The position numbers were made by a program, and so were the translations under genes. DNA of 64,000 bases. Source: Bradyrhizobium sp. AUGA SZCCT0283 (lineage in GTDB: Bacteria; Pseudomonadota; Alphaproteobacteria; Rhizobiales; Xanthobacteraceae). Where the stretch lies: the NCBI RefSeq assembly GCF_018130385.1, contig NZ_JAFCLU010000006.1, forward strand, positions 1 to 64,000, written 5' to 3'. This document shows positions 1-8,746 of this stretch, piece by piece; the stretch's first letter is position 1; every line of letters begins with the position of its first letter. The notes below the pieces were generated by a model, which searched no databases, was not told where the DNA came from, and worked only from the letters and a program-made list of their open reading frames with translations.

Positions 1-734
1 TTTCGCGCCTGACGCTGCCTGCGTCCACCGCATCCCGTCCCGCGTTCGTGACGACGCGCGATCCGCCCCTCTTGCCGGGTCGGGACAGCACGGAAAGAGC
101 CACTGATTTGGGTCGGATGAAAAGCGGAATATTTTTGCGCGAGGGGCTGGACAGGTTTTTGGTGATTTGCCCGTCAGGTTGATTTGTCGCAGGTCGCTGC
201 CTGAGATTGTGCTTGCGCGAGGAGCAAATCAGCTCGCAGAGAACGCAATCGTAGATCGTGGCGTGGGCAGAGCGAAGCGTGCCCACCCTTTGGAGGCACG
301 ATCGCTGATAGATGGTGGGCAGGGTTTCTTACGACATAGTCCCGGGTGTCGCTGCGCTCACCCGGGCTACGCTTGCTGACGAACTTCTGGCCATGCAGAA
401 ATTTCCGCAAGATCAACTGAAGCGGTACGAACAGGCTCTGCGCACGGCAACGCCCATGCTCAACGAACGGAAGCAATGATCCGTCCAGGAGTTATCACCA
501 AGTCCGGACCGCACCCAGAGCATAAGTCAGGACTTGGTCCGAGCGGGCCTGAGCGGGCAGCCCACGATATCATTTTCGTGGTCAGGACGGGCGGTCCGTC
601 TCAGCAACCGACTGCCAGCTTTTGCCCCACAACGGAACATCGAGACGTATAACCTGGAGTTGTGACCAAGTTCACATGGAACACTCGACTTCTGGCGCAG
701 TGTAATGGCGTTTTGGATATCCGTTGAGGTCCGG
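1..734. other. Region without a supported gene
   Basis: No reading frame here has a convincing start, ribosome binding site or recognisable protein. A short frame at 393-479 would encode 28 residues (MQKFPQDQLKRYEQ... ending ERKQ). Its composition looks coding-like and the frame is open upstream without a start, so it may be the last part of a decayed gene; I do not call it. The stretch also holds a palindromic repeat (259-372). The bases from about 480 to 734 hold the leader of the cyclase-like gene, with no clear promoter. Confidence 0.6.
259..372. repeat. Dispersed palindromic intergenic repeat (GTGGGCA type)
   Basis: A gtgggcagagcgaagcgtgc segment is followed by cccaccc, then by a second gtgggca arm, and then by a separate small inverted repeat (cccgggtg / cacccggg). 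This resembles the short palindromic repeats that are scattered between genes in Bradyrhizobium genomes. It probably folds as RNA or cruciform; no function is assigned. Confidence 0.6.
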
Positions 735-3700
735 ATGCACTGCACGAATTGCGCAGCCGAAGTCCCGGAGCAAAGAAAATTTTGTGCGCAATGCGGAGCG
801 GCGGTGGTGCGGCGCTGTGCGGCCTGCGGCGCGGCAAACCCTGCCCTCAACAAGTTTTGCGGCGACTGCGGAAGCAAATTGCGGGTGGATTCTCCCGCGG
901 CGGTACCGACGGCACGGGACTCGCGTCCGATCGAGCGCCGGCAGCTTACGGTACTGTTTTGTGACCTGGTCGGATCAACTGCGCTCTCCGCGAGGCTCGA
1001 TCCCGAAGACTTCAGCGCAATCATCGCCGGCTATCGGCGCTGCATTACTGAAACCGTTGCCTGCTTCGACGGCTTTGTCGCGCGACATCATGGCGACGGT
1101 GCGGTGATATATTTTGGCTATCCTCACGCGCACGAAGACGACGCGGAGCGCGCCGTTCAAGCCAGCCTCGCATTGGTGCAGGCGGTCGCCGCCCTGCCCA
1201 CGAAAGAAAAGTTGAGCGCGCGTGTCGGTGTTGCAACGGGCGTCGCGCTTGTCGGCGACATGTCGGACAGCGCGATTTCCGAGGAGCACGGCATCCTCGG
1301 CGACCCCCCGAATCTTGCCGCCCGGCTGCAATCGCTCGCACAACCTGGCGGCGTCATTATCTCGGATCGCACAAAGACGATCGCGGGACCGCAATTCGAG
1401 TATCTCGATCTCGGTAAAGTCGAGATCAACGGATTCGCAAAACCAGTCGCCGCCTGGCAAGTCGCAGGCAAGACGGCAGTGACCAGCCGATCGCACGCTC
1501 TCCAAAGCAGCGATTTGCTGCCGCTGATCGGTCGTGATGAAGAAATGGAGCTGCTCCTGCGCCGATGGGAGCGGGCCAGGAGCGGCGAAGGTCAGGTAGT
1601 ACTGCTTTCCGGTGAAGCGGGAATCGGCAAATCACGGCTCACCGTCGCGCTGTTGGAACAGCTTGCGCGCGAGCCGCACATACGCCTGCGTTGCTTCTGC
1701 TCGCCGCAGCATACCGACAGCATGCTCTATCCGGTGATCGGCGAGATGTTGCGCGCCGCTCGCTTTGCTCACGACGACAGCCAGCAAGTGAAAATGGACA
1801 AGCTCGACGCGCTGCTGGCGCAAAGCTCGACGCCGCCCCAGGATGCGGCGCTATTTGCCGAAATGCTGTCGCTGCCCAACGATGGACGCTACCCTCCGGT
1901 TGAAGTTGAGCCGCAGCTCCGTCGTCAGAAAACGCTGAAAGCTCTTGGTTCGCAAATCGAGGCGCTGGCGCGGATCAATCCTGTGCTGGTGATTTTCGAA
2001 GATGCGCATTGGGCCGATCCAACCAGCCTCGAATTGTTCGCCCGGGCGGTGGACCTGGCCGTGAGCCACCGGCTCTTGATACTGGTTACTTTCAGGCCGG
2101 AATTCAGCCCGCCCGTGATTGGACGGCCGCACGTGACTGAGCTGACCCTCCATCGGCTGGCGCCGTGCGACATCGATTTCCTGATCGAGCGCGTCGTCGG
2201 CAACCGATCGTTGCCGGCGGGCATCCGCCACGACATCATCGAGCGCACCGACGGCATTCCGCTGTTCGCCGAGGAGATGACCAAGGCGGTGCTGGACGCG
2301 GAGGGTGAGAGCGATGCGCAGCGGGCCGTTGCAGGGGGACCAACGCCTGTCGTGGCGGTTCCGGCAAGCCTGCAAGCTTCGCTGATGTCGCGGCTCGATC
2401 GGCTCGGGCCGGCGAAGAACGTGGCGCAGGTTGGCGCAGCGATCGGCCGGGCATTTCCCCACATGTTGCTGGCCGCGCTCGTGCGAAAACCAAAGGAAGC
2501 GCTGGACTCCGACCTCGACCGGCTCATTGCGGCGGGTTTGTTGTTTCGACACGGCACCCCGCCTTATGCGAGCTACCTGTTCAAGCATGCGCTGGTGCAG
2601 GACGTAGCCTACAGTACGCTGCTGCGGGAGCAGAGGCGCACGCTGCATGCGCGCATCGCCGAAATCCTCGAAAGCCAGTTCGCAGAAATCGCCGAGAGCC
2701 AGCCCGAGCTGCTGGCGCGTCACTACACAAAGGCCGACCTGATCGAGAAGTCGGCGCGCCTGTGGGGCAAGGCGGGACAGCGCTCACAGGAGCGTTCGGC
2801 GCTGGTCGAAGCCGCCGAACAACTCGGCCAGGCTCTGGCACAAATCGCAACCTTGCCCTCTACGCCCGACCTGCGGCGCGAGCAGATCATCCTGCAAGTC
2901 GCGCTCTTGAACACGCTCATGCATGTCAAAGGATATGGCGCGCCCGAAACGAAGGCTGCCGTAGCTCAGGTGAGAGCGTTGATCGAACAAGCGGAACGGC
3001 TCGGAGAACCTCCCGATGACCCTTCGTTGCTGCTCTCGGCTCTCTTTGGTCAGTGGATCGTCAATTTCATAAACTTCAATGGCGACGTTGCGCGAGAGCT
3101 CGCGGCGCGGTTTCTGGCGCTTGGCGAGAAGGAGGGATCAGCGGTACCGCTCATGATTGGACACCGCACCATGGCGAGTACGCTCGCGTTTATGGGGGAC
3201 CTCGTTGAGGCCAAGGCGCACTACAATGAAGCCCTCGCCCTTTACCGCCCGGCCGAGCACCGGCGATTGATGACCCGATTTGGCCAGGACCTCCGGGTAA
3301 CGTGCCTGGCCTTTCGTTCAATGGCCTCGTGGCTGCTCGGTTATCCTGACGCCGCGCTCAACGATGCAGATTGCGCGCTAATGGAAGCGCGCCAGATTGA
3401 GCATGCTGCGACCTTGATGTTTACGCTGAACTTCCCGATTCTCATTAATACCTACTGCGGGAATTACCAGGCGGCCAACGAGCGTCTCAAAGAGCTTGTC
3501 GTCCTGGCCGAGGAGAAAGGGGCCCCGTTCCGAAAAGCGGAAGGCGTGTTGCGGCGGGGCTATATTCTGACCCTCACCGGAGCCGCGGACGCCGTCGAGA
3601 TCGTCACGGCGGGTATTGATTTATGGCGGTCGGCCGGATCGACGATATTTACACCGGAGCACGAGTTCATGCTGGCAATCGCCCATGCAGATTCGGACCA

Positions 3701-4055
3701 ATTCGATGATGCCTGGCGCTGCATCGACAAAGCAATGACGGCGATGCACGCAACCGGGGAAAGGTGGTGCGAGGCCGAGGCTCATCGCGTTGCCGGTGAA
3801 ATCGCGCTCAGGTCGCCGCAGCAGGACGCGGCGAAAGCGCAAGCGTATTTCGAGCATTCCCTGACCGTTGCGCGAGCACAGCAGGCAAGGTCGTGGGAAT
3901 TGCGCGCGGCCATGAGCCTGGCGCGGCTCTTGAGCGATCAGGGAAAACGGCAAACGGCACGTGACCTTCTCGCCCCCATCTACGATTGGTTCACCGAAGG
4001 TTTTGATACCAGCGACCTTCGAAAGGCCAGGGCATTGCTCGGCGAGCTTCATTGA
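735..4055 (+). CDS. Zinc-ribbon, class III nucleotide cyclase, AAA ATPase and TPR regulator
   Basis: This 1106-residue protein joins four parts. Residues 3-49 form a double zinc ribbon with CxxC pairs (CTNC, CAQC, CAAC, CGDC). Residues about 70-210 form a class III adenylate/guanylate cyclase domain, with metal-binding aspartates in FCDLVGST and HHGDGAV and an asparagine/arginine pair in PNLAARLQ. From about residue 265 comes a STAND/AAA-type ATPase with Walker A GEAGIGKSRL and Walker B VLVIFEDAHW. The C-terminal half is helical and TPR-like. The start at 735 is chosen because GAGG lies 5 bases upstream and the protein then opens directly with the zinc ribbon; an in-frame ATG at 705 lacks such a site. 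The domain order is typical of a large rhizobial family annotated as adenylate cyclase. Whether it makes cAMP is not shown by the sequence. Confidence 0.85.
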   Translation: MHCTNCAAEVPEQRKFCAQCGAAVVRRCAACGAANPALNKFCGDCGSKLRVDSPAAVPTARDSRPIERRQLTVLFCDLVGSTALSARLDPEDFSAIIAGYRRCITETVACFDGFVARHHGDGAVIYFGYPHAHEDDAERAVQASLALVQAVAALPTKEKLSARVGVATGVALVGDMSDSAISEEHGILGDPPNLAARLQSLAQPGGVIISDRTKTIAGPQFEYLDLGKVEINGFAKPVAAWQVAGKTAVTSRSHALQSSDLLPLIGRDEEMELLLRRWERARSGEGQVVLLSGEAGIGKSRLTVALLEQLAREPHIRLRCFCSPQHTDSMLYPVIGEMLRAARFAHDDSQQVKMDKLDALLAQSSTPPQDAALFAEMLSLPNDGRYPPVEVEPQLRRQKTLKALGSQIEALARINPVLVIFEDAHWADPTSLELFARAVDLAVSHRLLILVTFRPEFSPPVIGRPHVTELTLHRLAPCDIDFLIERVVGNRSLPAGIRHDIIERTDGIPLFAEEMTKAVLDAEGESDAQRAVAGGPTPVVAVPASLQASLMSRLDRLGPAKNVAQVGAAIGRAFPHMLLAALVRKPKEALDSDLDRLIAAGLLFRHGTPPYASYLFKHALVQDVAYSTLLREQRRTLHARIAEILESQFAEIAESQPELLARHYTKADLIEKSARLWGKAGQRSQERSALVEAAEQLGQALAQIATLPSTPDLRREQIILQVALLNTLMHVKGYGAPETKAAVAQVRALIEQAERLGEPPDDPSLLLSALFGQWIVNFINFNGDVARELAARFLALGEKEGSAVPLMIGHRTMASTLAFMGDLVEAKAHYNEALALYRPAEHRRLMTRFGQDLRVTCLAFRSMASWLLGYPDAALNDADCALMEARQIEHAATLMFTLNFPILINTYCGNYQAANERLKELVVLAEEKGAPFRKAEGVLRRGYILTLTGAADAVEIVTAGIDLWRSAGSTIFTPEHEFMLAIAHADSDQFDDAWRCIDKAMTAMHATGERWCEAEAHRVAGEIALRSPQQDAAKAQAYFEHSLTVARAQQARSWELRAAMSLARLLSDQGKRQTARDLLAPIYDWFTEGFDTSDLRKARALLGELH

Positions 4056-4171
4056 TAAGGCCATCCGGCGACGAAGTTCCGGTCCTGGCACCCCAAGCCG
4101 ACAACGCCCGTGTTTTTGCTGTATAGTATGGCATTCAGACGAGCGGGATGCCTGCCTTGAGGGTTGAGGTC

Positions 4172-4447
4172 ATGCGCAAAACATCTGGATCATTACTCCT
4201 GGCTATCGCTGCTGTTCTTTTCAGCTCGCAGGTGCGGGCGCAGCAGGTTGTGGCCGAAACGCCGCAGACGATGCTGTCGGCGCAGATTCGCACGCAGGGG
4301 TTCACCTGTGACAAGGCGCTCGGCGCCACCAGAGACAAGAAGCGCTCGCGGCCGGACCGCGCCGTCTGGGTCCTCAAATGCAGCAACGCCACATACAGGG
4401 TTACACGCGCCCCCGACATGGCGGCGAAGGTCGAACCGCTCCCGTGA
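4172..4447 (+). CDS. Small secreted hypothetical protein
   Basis: A 91-residue protein with an N-terminal signal peptide (MRKTSGSLLLAIAAVLFSS, probable cleavage after QVRA), so it is probably periplasmic. The mature part has two cysteines (FTCDKA and LKCSNA) that could form one disulfide, and a basic stretch DKKRSRPDR. An upstream in-frame ATG at 4148 would add eight residues in front of the signal peptide; 4172 is preferred because TTGAGG lies just upstream. No neighbour suggests a function: it follows the cyclase-like gene by about 115 bases and converges on the cell-wall hydrolase gene. I recognise it only as a small secreted protein of a kind common in Bradyrhizobium. Confidence 0.6.
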   Translation: MRKTSGSLLLAIAAVLFSSQVRAQQVVAETPQTMLSAQIRTQGFTCDKALGATRDKKRSRPDRAVWVLKCSNATYRVTRAPDMAAKVEPLP

Positions 4448-4545
4448 GCGAATGACCTTGGCCCAAAGCAGGCGTCGTCGGATATCCGCTGCGCACGGCA
4501 TCCTCTCCCCGTCAGGAACGGGGAGAGAACGCAACGGGATCCGCC

Positions 4546-5430
4546 TCAGCTCGTCGGCATGACGTAGGCGTAGATCCGGCCGCGCGAGACCGGGGCTTCG
4601 CGGACGCGGTTGCCGTTGTTGCCGGAGATCATGATCGGATTTCCGGATGCATCGATGCCGGTGATGATGCCGACATGGCCGCCGCGGCGGCCGCGCGACA
4701 TCACCGCAATGGCGCCGACCTGCGGACCGGAAATGCGCTGGCCGTAATTCGCGAACGAATTCGCCATGTCGGAGCCGGTGCCGCGATAGCCGGAGTGCTG
4801 CAGAACCATGTTCATGAACCGCGCGCACCACAGGCTGCCGCGTCCAGTCGGGTTGCCGCCGAGATAGCGGCGCGCTTCGGCGACGACGTTCGATGAGGTG
4901 AAGCTGGAAGCCATTGCGCCGCCGGCCGGCGTCACGGTTGCATTCGGCCCGACGCTCGAATTCGTTGCGACGCTTGCATCCGTTGCGACGCTCGCATTGG
5001 CGTTGGCAAGACCGCGCGCCTGCATTTGCGCAACGCCCCGCTCCCAGCGCGATGCCTGCGCGGCGTGGCGGAGCCTGGCACGATGGGCACGACCGGCGCG
5101 CGCCTCCGCGGCGACGTTGGACGAGCCGAAGCCGCCGGGCGCAACCATCTGGGGGCTGCTCACCATGAAGCTCGGGTTGGCATCGGCTAAGCCGCGGGCC
5201 TGCATTTGCGGCGCGCTACGATCCCGGCGCGACATCCTGGTAGCATGGCGATGGTGGCGATAGGCGTAATGATGGTTCACATGATGGCCGGCGTGATAGG
5301 CCCGGGCGTGTCGCCCCGCGCCATGGTGAGGCCGTGCCGAAGCTGGAGAGACAAATACGACGATAGAAGCCGAACACAGTGCCAGTGTGATGAAACGAAG
5401 CGACCGGCGAAACGCAAACAACTGACGCAT
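4546..5430 (-). CDS. Secreted CHAP/NlpC-like peptidoglycan hydrolase (TIGR02594-like)
   Basis: A 294-residue exported protein. A signal peptide (about residues 1-32, ending SPASA) is followed by a His-rich basic stretch (residues 33-65), then a low-complexity linker in which the unit QMQARGLA(D/N)AN occurs twice. The C-terminal 120 residues form a papain-like amidase domain: GSLWCARFMN carries the probable catalytic cysteine, GGHVGIITGID the histidine, and ISGNNGNRV the third conserved block. Such domains cut peptide cross-links in peptidoglycan. The gene is divergent from the alpha/beta hydrolase gene across about 257 bases. The linker also has alternating SVATDASVATNSS-like repeats. The substrate bond is inferred from the family only. 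Confidence 0.75.
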   Translation of the reverse strand: MRQLFAFRRSLRFITLALCSASIVVFVSPASARPHHGAGRHARAYHAGHHVNHHYAYRHHRHATRMSRRDRSAPQMQARGLADANPSFMVSSPQMVAPGGFGSSNVAAEARAGRAHRARLRHAAQASRWERGVAQMQARGLANANASVATDASVATNSSVGPNATVTPAGGAMASSFTSSNVVAEARRYLGGNPTGRGSLWCARFMNMVLQHSGYRGTGSDMANSFANYGQRISGPQVGAIAVMSRGRRGGHVGIITGIDASGNPIMISGNNGNRVREAPVSRGRIYAYVMPTS

Positions 5431-5687
5431 ACTTGATCCTCTGTAGCACCCCCACTTCCCCTTTGCGTTCGTCTACGAACGAACGCGGGCGGCGTTTTGC
5501 GTCCGGCTGTGGCGAGAGGAAGATTTCATGTGGCGGCGCGGAAACGATTTCGGGGTGATTCCGCGATCATTCGATGGCGAAAATGAAACTAAACTGCCGC
5601 ATTGCAGCCGCGGGAATTAACTGCAATTTTGCCGGCTGGCCGCGCAAGGAAGTTGCGTGAAAACAAGAAAATCGAGAGGAATCCGAA

Positions 5688-6548
5688 ATGCCCTATGCCG
5701 TCGCCAAAGATAGCGTTCGTCTTCACTATGAAGAGGCGGGAAGCGGGACGCCGATCATCTTCCTGCACGAGTTCGCGGCCGACCACACCAACTGGGAGCC
5801 GCAGATGCGCTACTTCTCGCGCGGCCACCGCTGCATCGCCTATTCGGCGCGCGGCTATGCGCCATCCGACGTGCCGCCTGACGCCGCTGTCTACACCTAC
5901 AAGCATTTCTATACCGACGCGCTCGCCGTGCTCGACCACCTCGGCATCGCGAAGGCCCATTTCGTCGGCCTGTCGATGGGCTCCTACTCCTCCTTGCAGA
6001 TCGGCCTCCATGCGCCGGAGCGGGCGCTGTCGATGACGCTGGCCGCGGTGGGCTCCGGCTCGAGCCTTGAGCATCTCGACGCCTTCCGCGCGCAGTGCCG
6101 CGCCAATGCCGAGCAGTATGAGGCGATCGGTTCGGTGGAAGTCGCCAAGGTGACGCGCGAGGCGCCGAGCCGGATTCCGTTTTTGCTGAAGGACCCGCGC
6201 GGCCACGCCGATTTCTACGCCGCGCTGGCGCGGCATGACGCCAAAGGTTCGGCCAACACGATGCGCAGCTTTCAGGGCGGGCGTCCCTCGATCTACACCA
6301 TGACGGATGCGATCCGGCGCGTGCCGACGCCGGCGCTGATCCTGTGCGGCGACGAGGACGACAATTGCATCGGGCCGAGCCTGTTCCTGAAGCAGCATCT
6401 GCCGGCGGCCGGGCTCTCGTTCTTTCCGAAGTCGGGCCACGTGCTGAATCTGGAGGAGCCGGCGCTGTTCAACGAGATGGTGGAGCGGTTCATCGCGCTG
6501 GTTGAGGCCGGGCGGTGGCCGGTGCGGGATGCAAGGTCGCTGGTGTGA
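5688..6548 (+). CDS. Alpha/beta hydrolase
   Basis: A 286-residue alpha/beta-hydrolase-fold protein. The nucleophile elbow is GLSMGSYSS (Ser at about residue 96), the acid is probably the aspartate in CGDEDD (about residue 221), and the base is the histidine in KSGHVLNLEEP (about residue 251). The oxyanion region is FLHEFAADH, where many relatives have HG. There is no signal peptide, so it is cytoplasmic. The ribosome binding site GAGAGGA sits just before the ATG. The gene stands alone: the cell-wall hydrolase gene is divergent, and metW converges from the right across a palindromic repeat. It resembles esterase/lactonase-type members; the substrate cannot be read from the sequence. Confidence 0.85.
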   Translation: MPYAVAKDSVRLHYEEAGSGTPIIFLHEFAADHTNWEPQMRYFSRGHRCIAYSARGYAPSDVPPDAAVYTYKHFYTDALAVLDHLGIAKAHFVGLSMGSYSSLQIGLHAPERALSMTLAAVGSGSSLEHLDAFRAQCRANAEQYEAIGSVEVAKVTREAPSRIPFLLKDPRGHADFYAALARHDAKGSANTMRSFQGGRPSIYTMTDAIRRVPTPALILCGDEDDNCIGPSLFLKQHLPAAGLSFFPKSGHVLNLEEPALFNEMVERFIALVEAGRWPVRDARSLV

Positions 6549-6550
6549 AT

Positions 6551-6655
6551 CGTCATTCCGGGGCGCGCGCAGCGCGAGCCCGGAATCCATTCATCCACGT
6601 AACCTGCCGCCCGATGGATTCCGGGCTCGATGCTTCGCATCGCCCCGGAATGACG
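6551..6655. repeat. Dispersed palindromic repeat (CGTCATTCCGGGGC type)
   Basis: An imperfect inverted repeat fills the gap between the convergent hydrolase and metW genes. The left arm begins cgtcattccggggcg and the right arm ends cgccccggaatgacg, with inner arms cccggaatcca and tggattccggg. The long stem could act as a two-way transcription stop, but it lacks a clear T-tract. Confidence 0.75.
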
Positions 6656-6662
6656 GCGAAAG

Positions 6663-7337
6663 TTACTTTCCCGCCCCACCCCTACTCAGCAAAAACACGC
6701 CCTGCTCGCCGAACATGTTCCAGACCCACCAGGGCAGGTTCAGCGGCACCGGGCGGCCGTAGAGATCGAGCGCCACCGCGCGCTCCATCTTGACGTTGAT
6801 CGCGTCGCACAGTTCGACGAAATCCTTGATGGTGCAGAAGTGGATGTTGGCCGTGTCGTACCAGGTCGCCGGCAAATTCTCCGTACGCGGCATGTGGCCG
6901 CCGACAAGGAGCTGCAGCCGCATCTTCCAGAAGCCGAAGTTCGGGAACGAGACAACGGCGCGCCGGCCGATCCGCAGCAGATTTTCCAGCACGACCTTCG
7001 GCTGCCGGGTCGCCTGCAGCGTCTGCGACAGGATCACGTAGTCGAAGGCGTCATCCGGATAATTGACGAGGTCGGTGTCGGCGTCGCCCTGCACCACCGC
7101 GAGCCCCCTCGCGACGCAGCGGTTGACGCCCTCGCGCGACAGCTCGATGCCGCGGCCGTCGATGCCGCGGCTCTCCAGAAGCTGCAGCAATTCGCCATCG
7201 CCGCAGCCGACGTCGAGCACCTTCGAACCTTGCGGAATCATTTCGGCGACCAGCAGATGATCGGTGCGATACTTGCCGGTGCGATCGGGCGTGATGCCGA
7301 GCGGCAAGGCCTGTTCCTGAAGCGCCATCTCACCCAC
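6663..7337 (-). CDS. metW: Methionine biosynthesis protein MetW
   Basis: A 224-residue class I SAM-methyltransferase-like protein. Motif I is VLDVGCGDGELLQLL (residues about 39-53), followed by GIELSREGV; the C-terminal half has NLPWWVWNMFGEQGVFLL, characteristic of MetW. MetW acts with MetX in making O-acylhomoserine in many proteobacteria. The gene lies 54 bases downstream of metX on the same strand, so it is expected to be cotranscribed and share the SAM-II control. Almost all of the gap is filled by a 43-base perfect hairpin. A second possible start lies three codons in (MALQEQ). Identification is firm from length, motifs and context. Confidence 0.95.
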   Translation of the reverse strand: MGEMALQEQALPLGITPDRTGKYRTDHLLVAEMIPQGSKVLDVGCGDGELLQLLESRGIDGRGIELSREGVNRCVARGLAVVQGDADTDLVNYPDDAFDYVILSQTLQATRQPKVVLENLLRIGRRAVVSFPNFGFWKMRLQLLVGGHMPRTENLPATWYDTANIHFCTIKDFVELCDAINVKMERAVALDLYGRPVPLNLPWWVWNMFGEQGVFLLSRGGAGK

Positions 7338-7341
7338 CTCC

Positions 7342-7384
7342 AGAGCATTTTCCGTTCCGATACAATCGGAACGGAAAATGCTCT
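7342..7384. repeat. Perfect inverted repeat between metX and metW
   Basis: Two 20-base arms (7342-7361 and 7365-7384, starting agagcattttccgttccgat) are perfectly complementary around a 3-base loop (aca). In the metX-metW transcript this would form a very stable hairpin 4 bases before the metW start codon. It is also the first half of a two-part dispersed element whose second half begins at 7396. Confidence 0.9.
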
Positions 7385-7391
7385 ACCTTTC

Positions 7392-8642
7392 TTATTTTGA
7401 CGCGTTTTCTTCACGCGAACCGGTGTCCACTTCGCTTGAAAACGCTTTGTTATTGCCGAGGCCGCGCGCCTTGCCCGCGGATTCCAGGAAGGCACGCGCG
7501 ATGTCGAAGAACTCGGGAACGTCGAGCAGGAAGGCGTCGTGGCCGCGATCGGTCTCGATTTCGGCAAACGACACCCGCGCGCTCGACGCGTTCAGCGCAT
7601 GCACCAGCGCCCGCGATTCCGAGGTCGGGAACAGCCAGTCCGAGGTGAACGACACCACGCAGAAGCGGGTCTTGATGCCGCGAAACGCCTGCGCCAGCAC
7701 GCCGTTGTGGTCGGCCGCGATATCGAAATAGTCCATCGCCCGCGTCAGATAGAGATAGCTGTTGGCGTCGAAGCGCTCGACAAAGGACGAGCCTTGATAA
7801 CGCAGATAGCTTTCGACCTGAAAATCCGCATCGAACGAGAAGGTCGGCAGATCGCGGTCCTGCATCCGCCGTCCGAACTTGCGATGCAGCGCGGCGTCGG
7901 AGAGATAGGTGATGTGCCCGGCCATCCGCGCCACGGCCAGCCCGCGGTGCGGATGGGTTGAGCGTTCGAAATAGCGCCCGTGATGCCAGTCCGGATCGGC
8001 CATCACCGCCTGGCGGCCAAGTTCGTGAAACGCAATGTTTTGCGCCGAATGGCGTGTCGAGCAGGCGACCGGCAGCGCCGAAAACACGCGCTCCGGATAG
8101 GCTGCGGTCCATTGCAGCACCTGCATGCCGCCCATCGATCCGCCGATCACGCAGAACAATGTTTCGATCTCCAGCCGGTCGAGCAGCATGGCCTGCGCGC
8201 GGACCATGTCGGGGATGGTGATGAGCGGAAAATCCAGCCCCCAGGCCTTGCCGGTGGCCGGATTGGTCGAGGCCGGACCGGTCGATCCCATGCAGCCGCC
8301 GATCACATTCGAACAGATGATGAAATATCTGTCGGTATCGAGCGGACGGCCGGGACCGACCATGATTTCCCACCAGCCGGCCTTGCCGGTCAGCGGATGC
8401 ACGTTGGCGACGTGCTGGTCGAGGGTCAGCGCGTGGCAGATCAGAATGGCGTTGGAGCGATCGGCGTTCAGTTCGCCATAGGTCTGATAGGCGATCTGGA
8501 ACGGCGCGAGATCGATGCCGCAATCGAGCTTCAGCGGCTGATCCATGCCGAACTTCGCCACCGTCGAGGTCGGATGATCGGCCTCGTGGGCGCGATCCTC
8601 GCTGTGAATCGACGGGCTGGATATCGACTGCAAATGTGTCAT
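7392..8642 (-). CDS. metX: Homoserine O-acetyltransferase MetX
   Basis: A 416-residue alpha/beta-hydrolase-fold enzyme that acylates homoserine, the first committed step to methionine. The nucleophile elbow is [12 protein letters not shown]; other family blocks are [16 protein letters not shown] and [13 protein letters not shown], and the C-terminal histidine lies in [10 protein letters not shown]. The start at 8642 (MTHLQSIS) is chosen because the reading frame further upstream runs through the terminator and because GGAAGG lies about 9 bases before this ATG. A SAM-II riboswitch precedes it. The last 18 residues ([18 protein letters not shown]) are encoded by a dispersed repeat, so the native C-terminus was probably altered by repeat insertion. 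metW follows. Confidence 0.95.
   Translation of the reverse strand: MTHLQSISSPSIHSEDRAHEADHPTSTVAKFGMDQPLKLDCGIDLAPFQIAYQTYGELNADRSNAILICHALTLDQHVANVHPLTGKAGWWEIMVGPGRPLDTDRYFIICSNVIGGCMGSTGPASTNPATGKAWGLDFPLITIPDMVRAQAMLLDRLEIETLFCVIGGSMGGMQVLQWTAAYPERVFSALPVACSTRHSAQNIAFHELGRQAVMADPDWHHGRYFERSTHPHRGLAVARMAGHITYLSDAALHRKFGRRMQDRDLPTFSFDADFQVESYLRYQGSSFVERFDANSYLYLTRAMDYFDIAADHNGVLAQAFRGIKTRFCVVSFTSDWLFPTSESRALVHALNASSARVSFAEIETDRGHDAFLLDVPEFFDIARAFLESAGKARGLGNNKAFSSEVDTGSREENASK
7396..7448 (+). repeat. 53-base repeat module inside the metX 3' end
   Basis: This block (tttgacgcgttttctt ... gcttgaaaacgcttt) recurs at 29084-29136 with only a few differences. Its ends are themselves complementary (gcgttttc / gaaaacgc). 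It lies inside metX and encodes the last 18 residues of MetX up to the stop codon. Confidence 0.85.
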
Positions 8643-8692
8643 CGCGGGCGACCTTCCCCCTCGCGGAGGTCCTTGAGACAGAATCAGGCCAT

Positions 8693-8726
8693 AAAAAACC
8701 CGGCCTGAACGAAAGGTTCGGCCGGG
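8693..8726 (-). terminator. Intrinsic terminator in the metX leader
   Basis: On the minus strand, CCCGGCC (8720-8726) pairs with GGCCGGG (8699-8705), and GAAC pairs with GTTC above a one-base bulge, with a short CTTTC loop. Six T residues (8693-8698) follow directly. It lies between the SAM-II riboswitch and metX, the right place for premature termination of the metX-metW transcript. Confidence 0.85.
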
Positions 8727-8745
8727 ATCAACTCTGTCCCCGGCC
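8720..8745 (-). promoter_or_regulatory. Possible antiterminator hairpin of the SAM-II leader
   Basis: GGCCGGGG at 8738-8745 (minus strand), immediately 3' of the riboswitch core, is complementary to CCCGGCC at 8720-8726, which is also the 5' arm of the terminator. The two pairings exclude each other. This would let ligand binding choose between antitermination and termination. It is inferred from base pairing only. Confidence 0.6.
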
Positions 8746-8746
8746 T

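Noticed and set aside
527..1024. Long minus-strand frame opposite the start of the cyclase gene
   Set aside because: It is the complement of the zinc-ribbon coding region, has no ribosome binding site and no recognisable motif.
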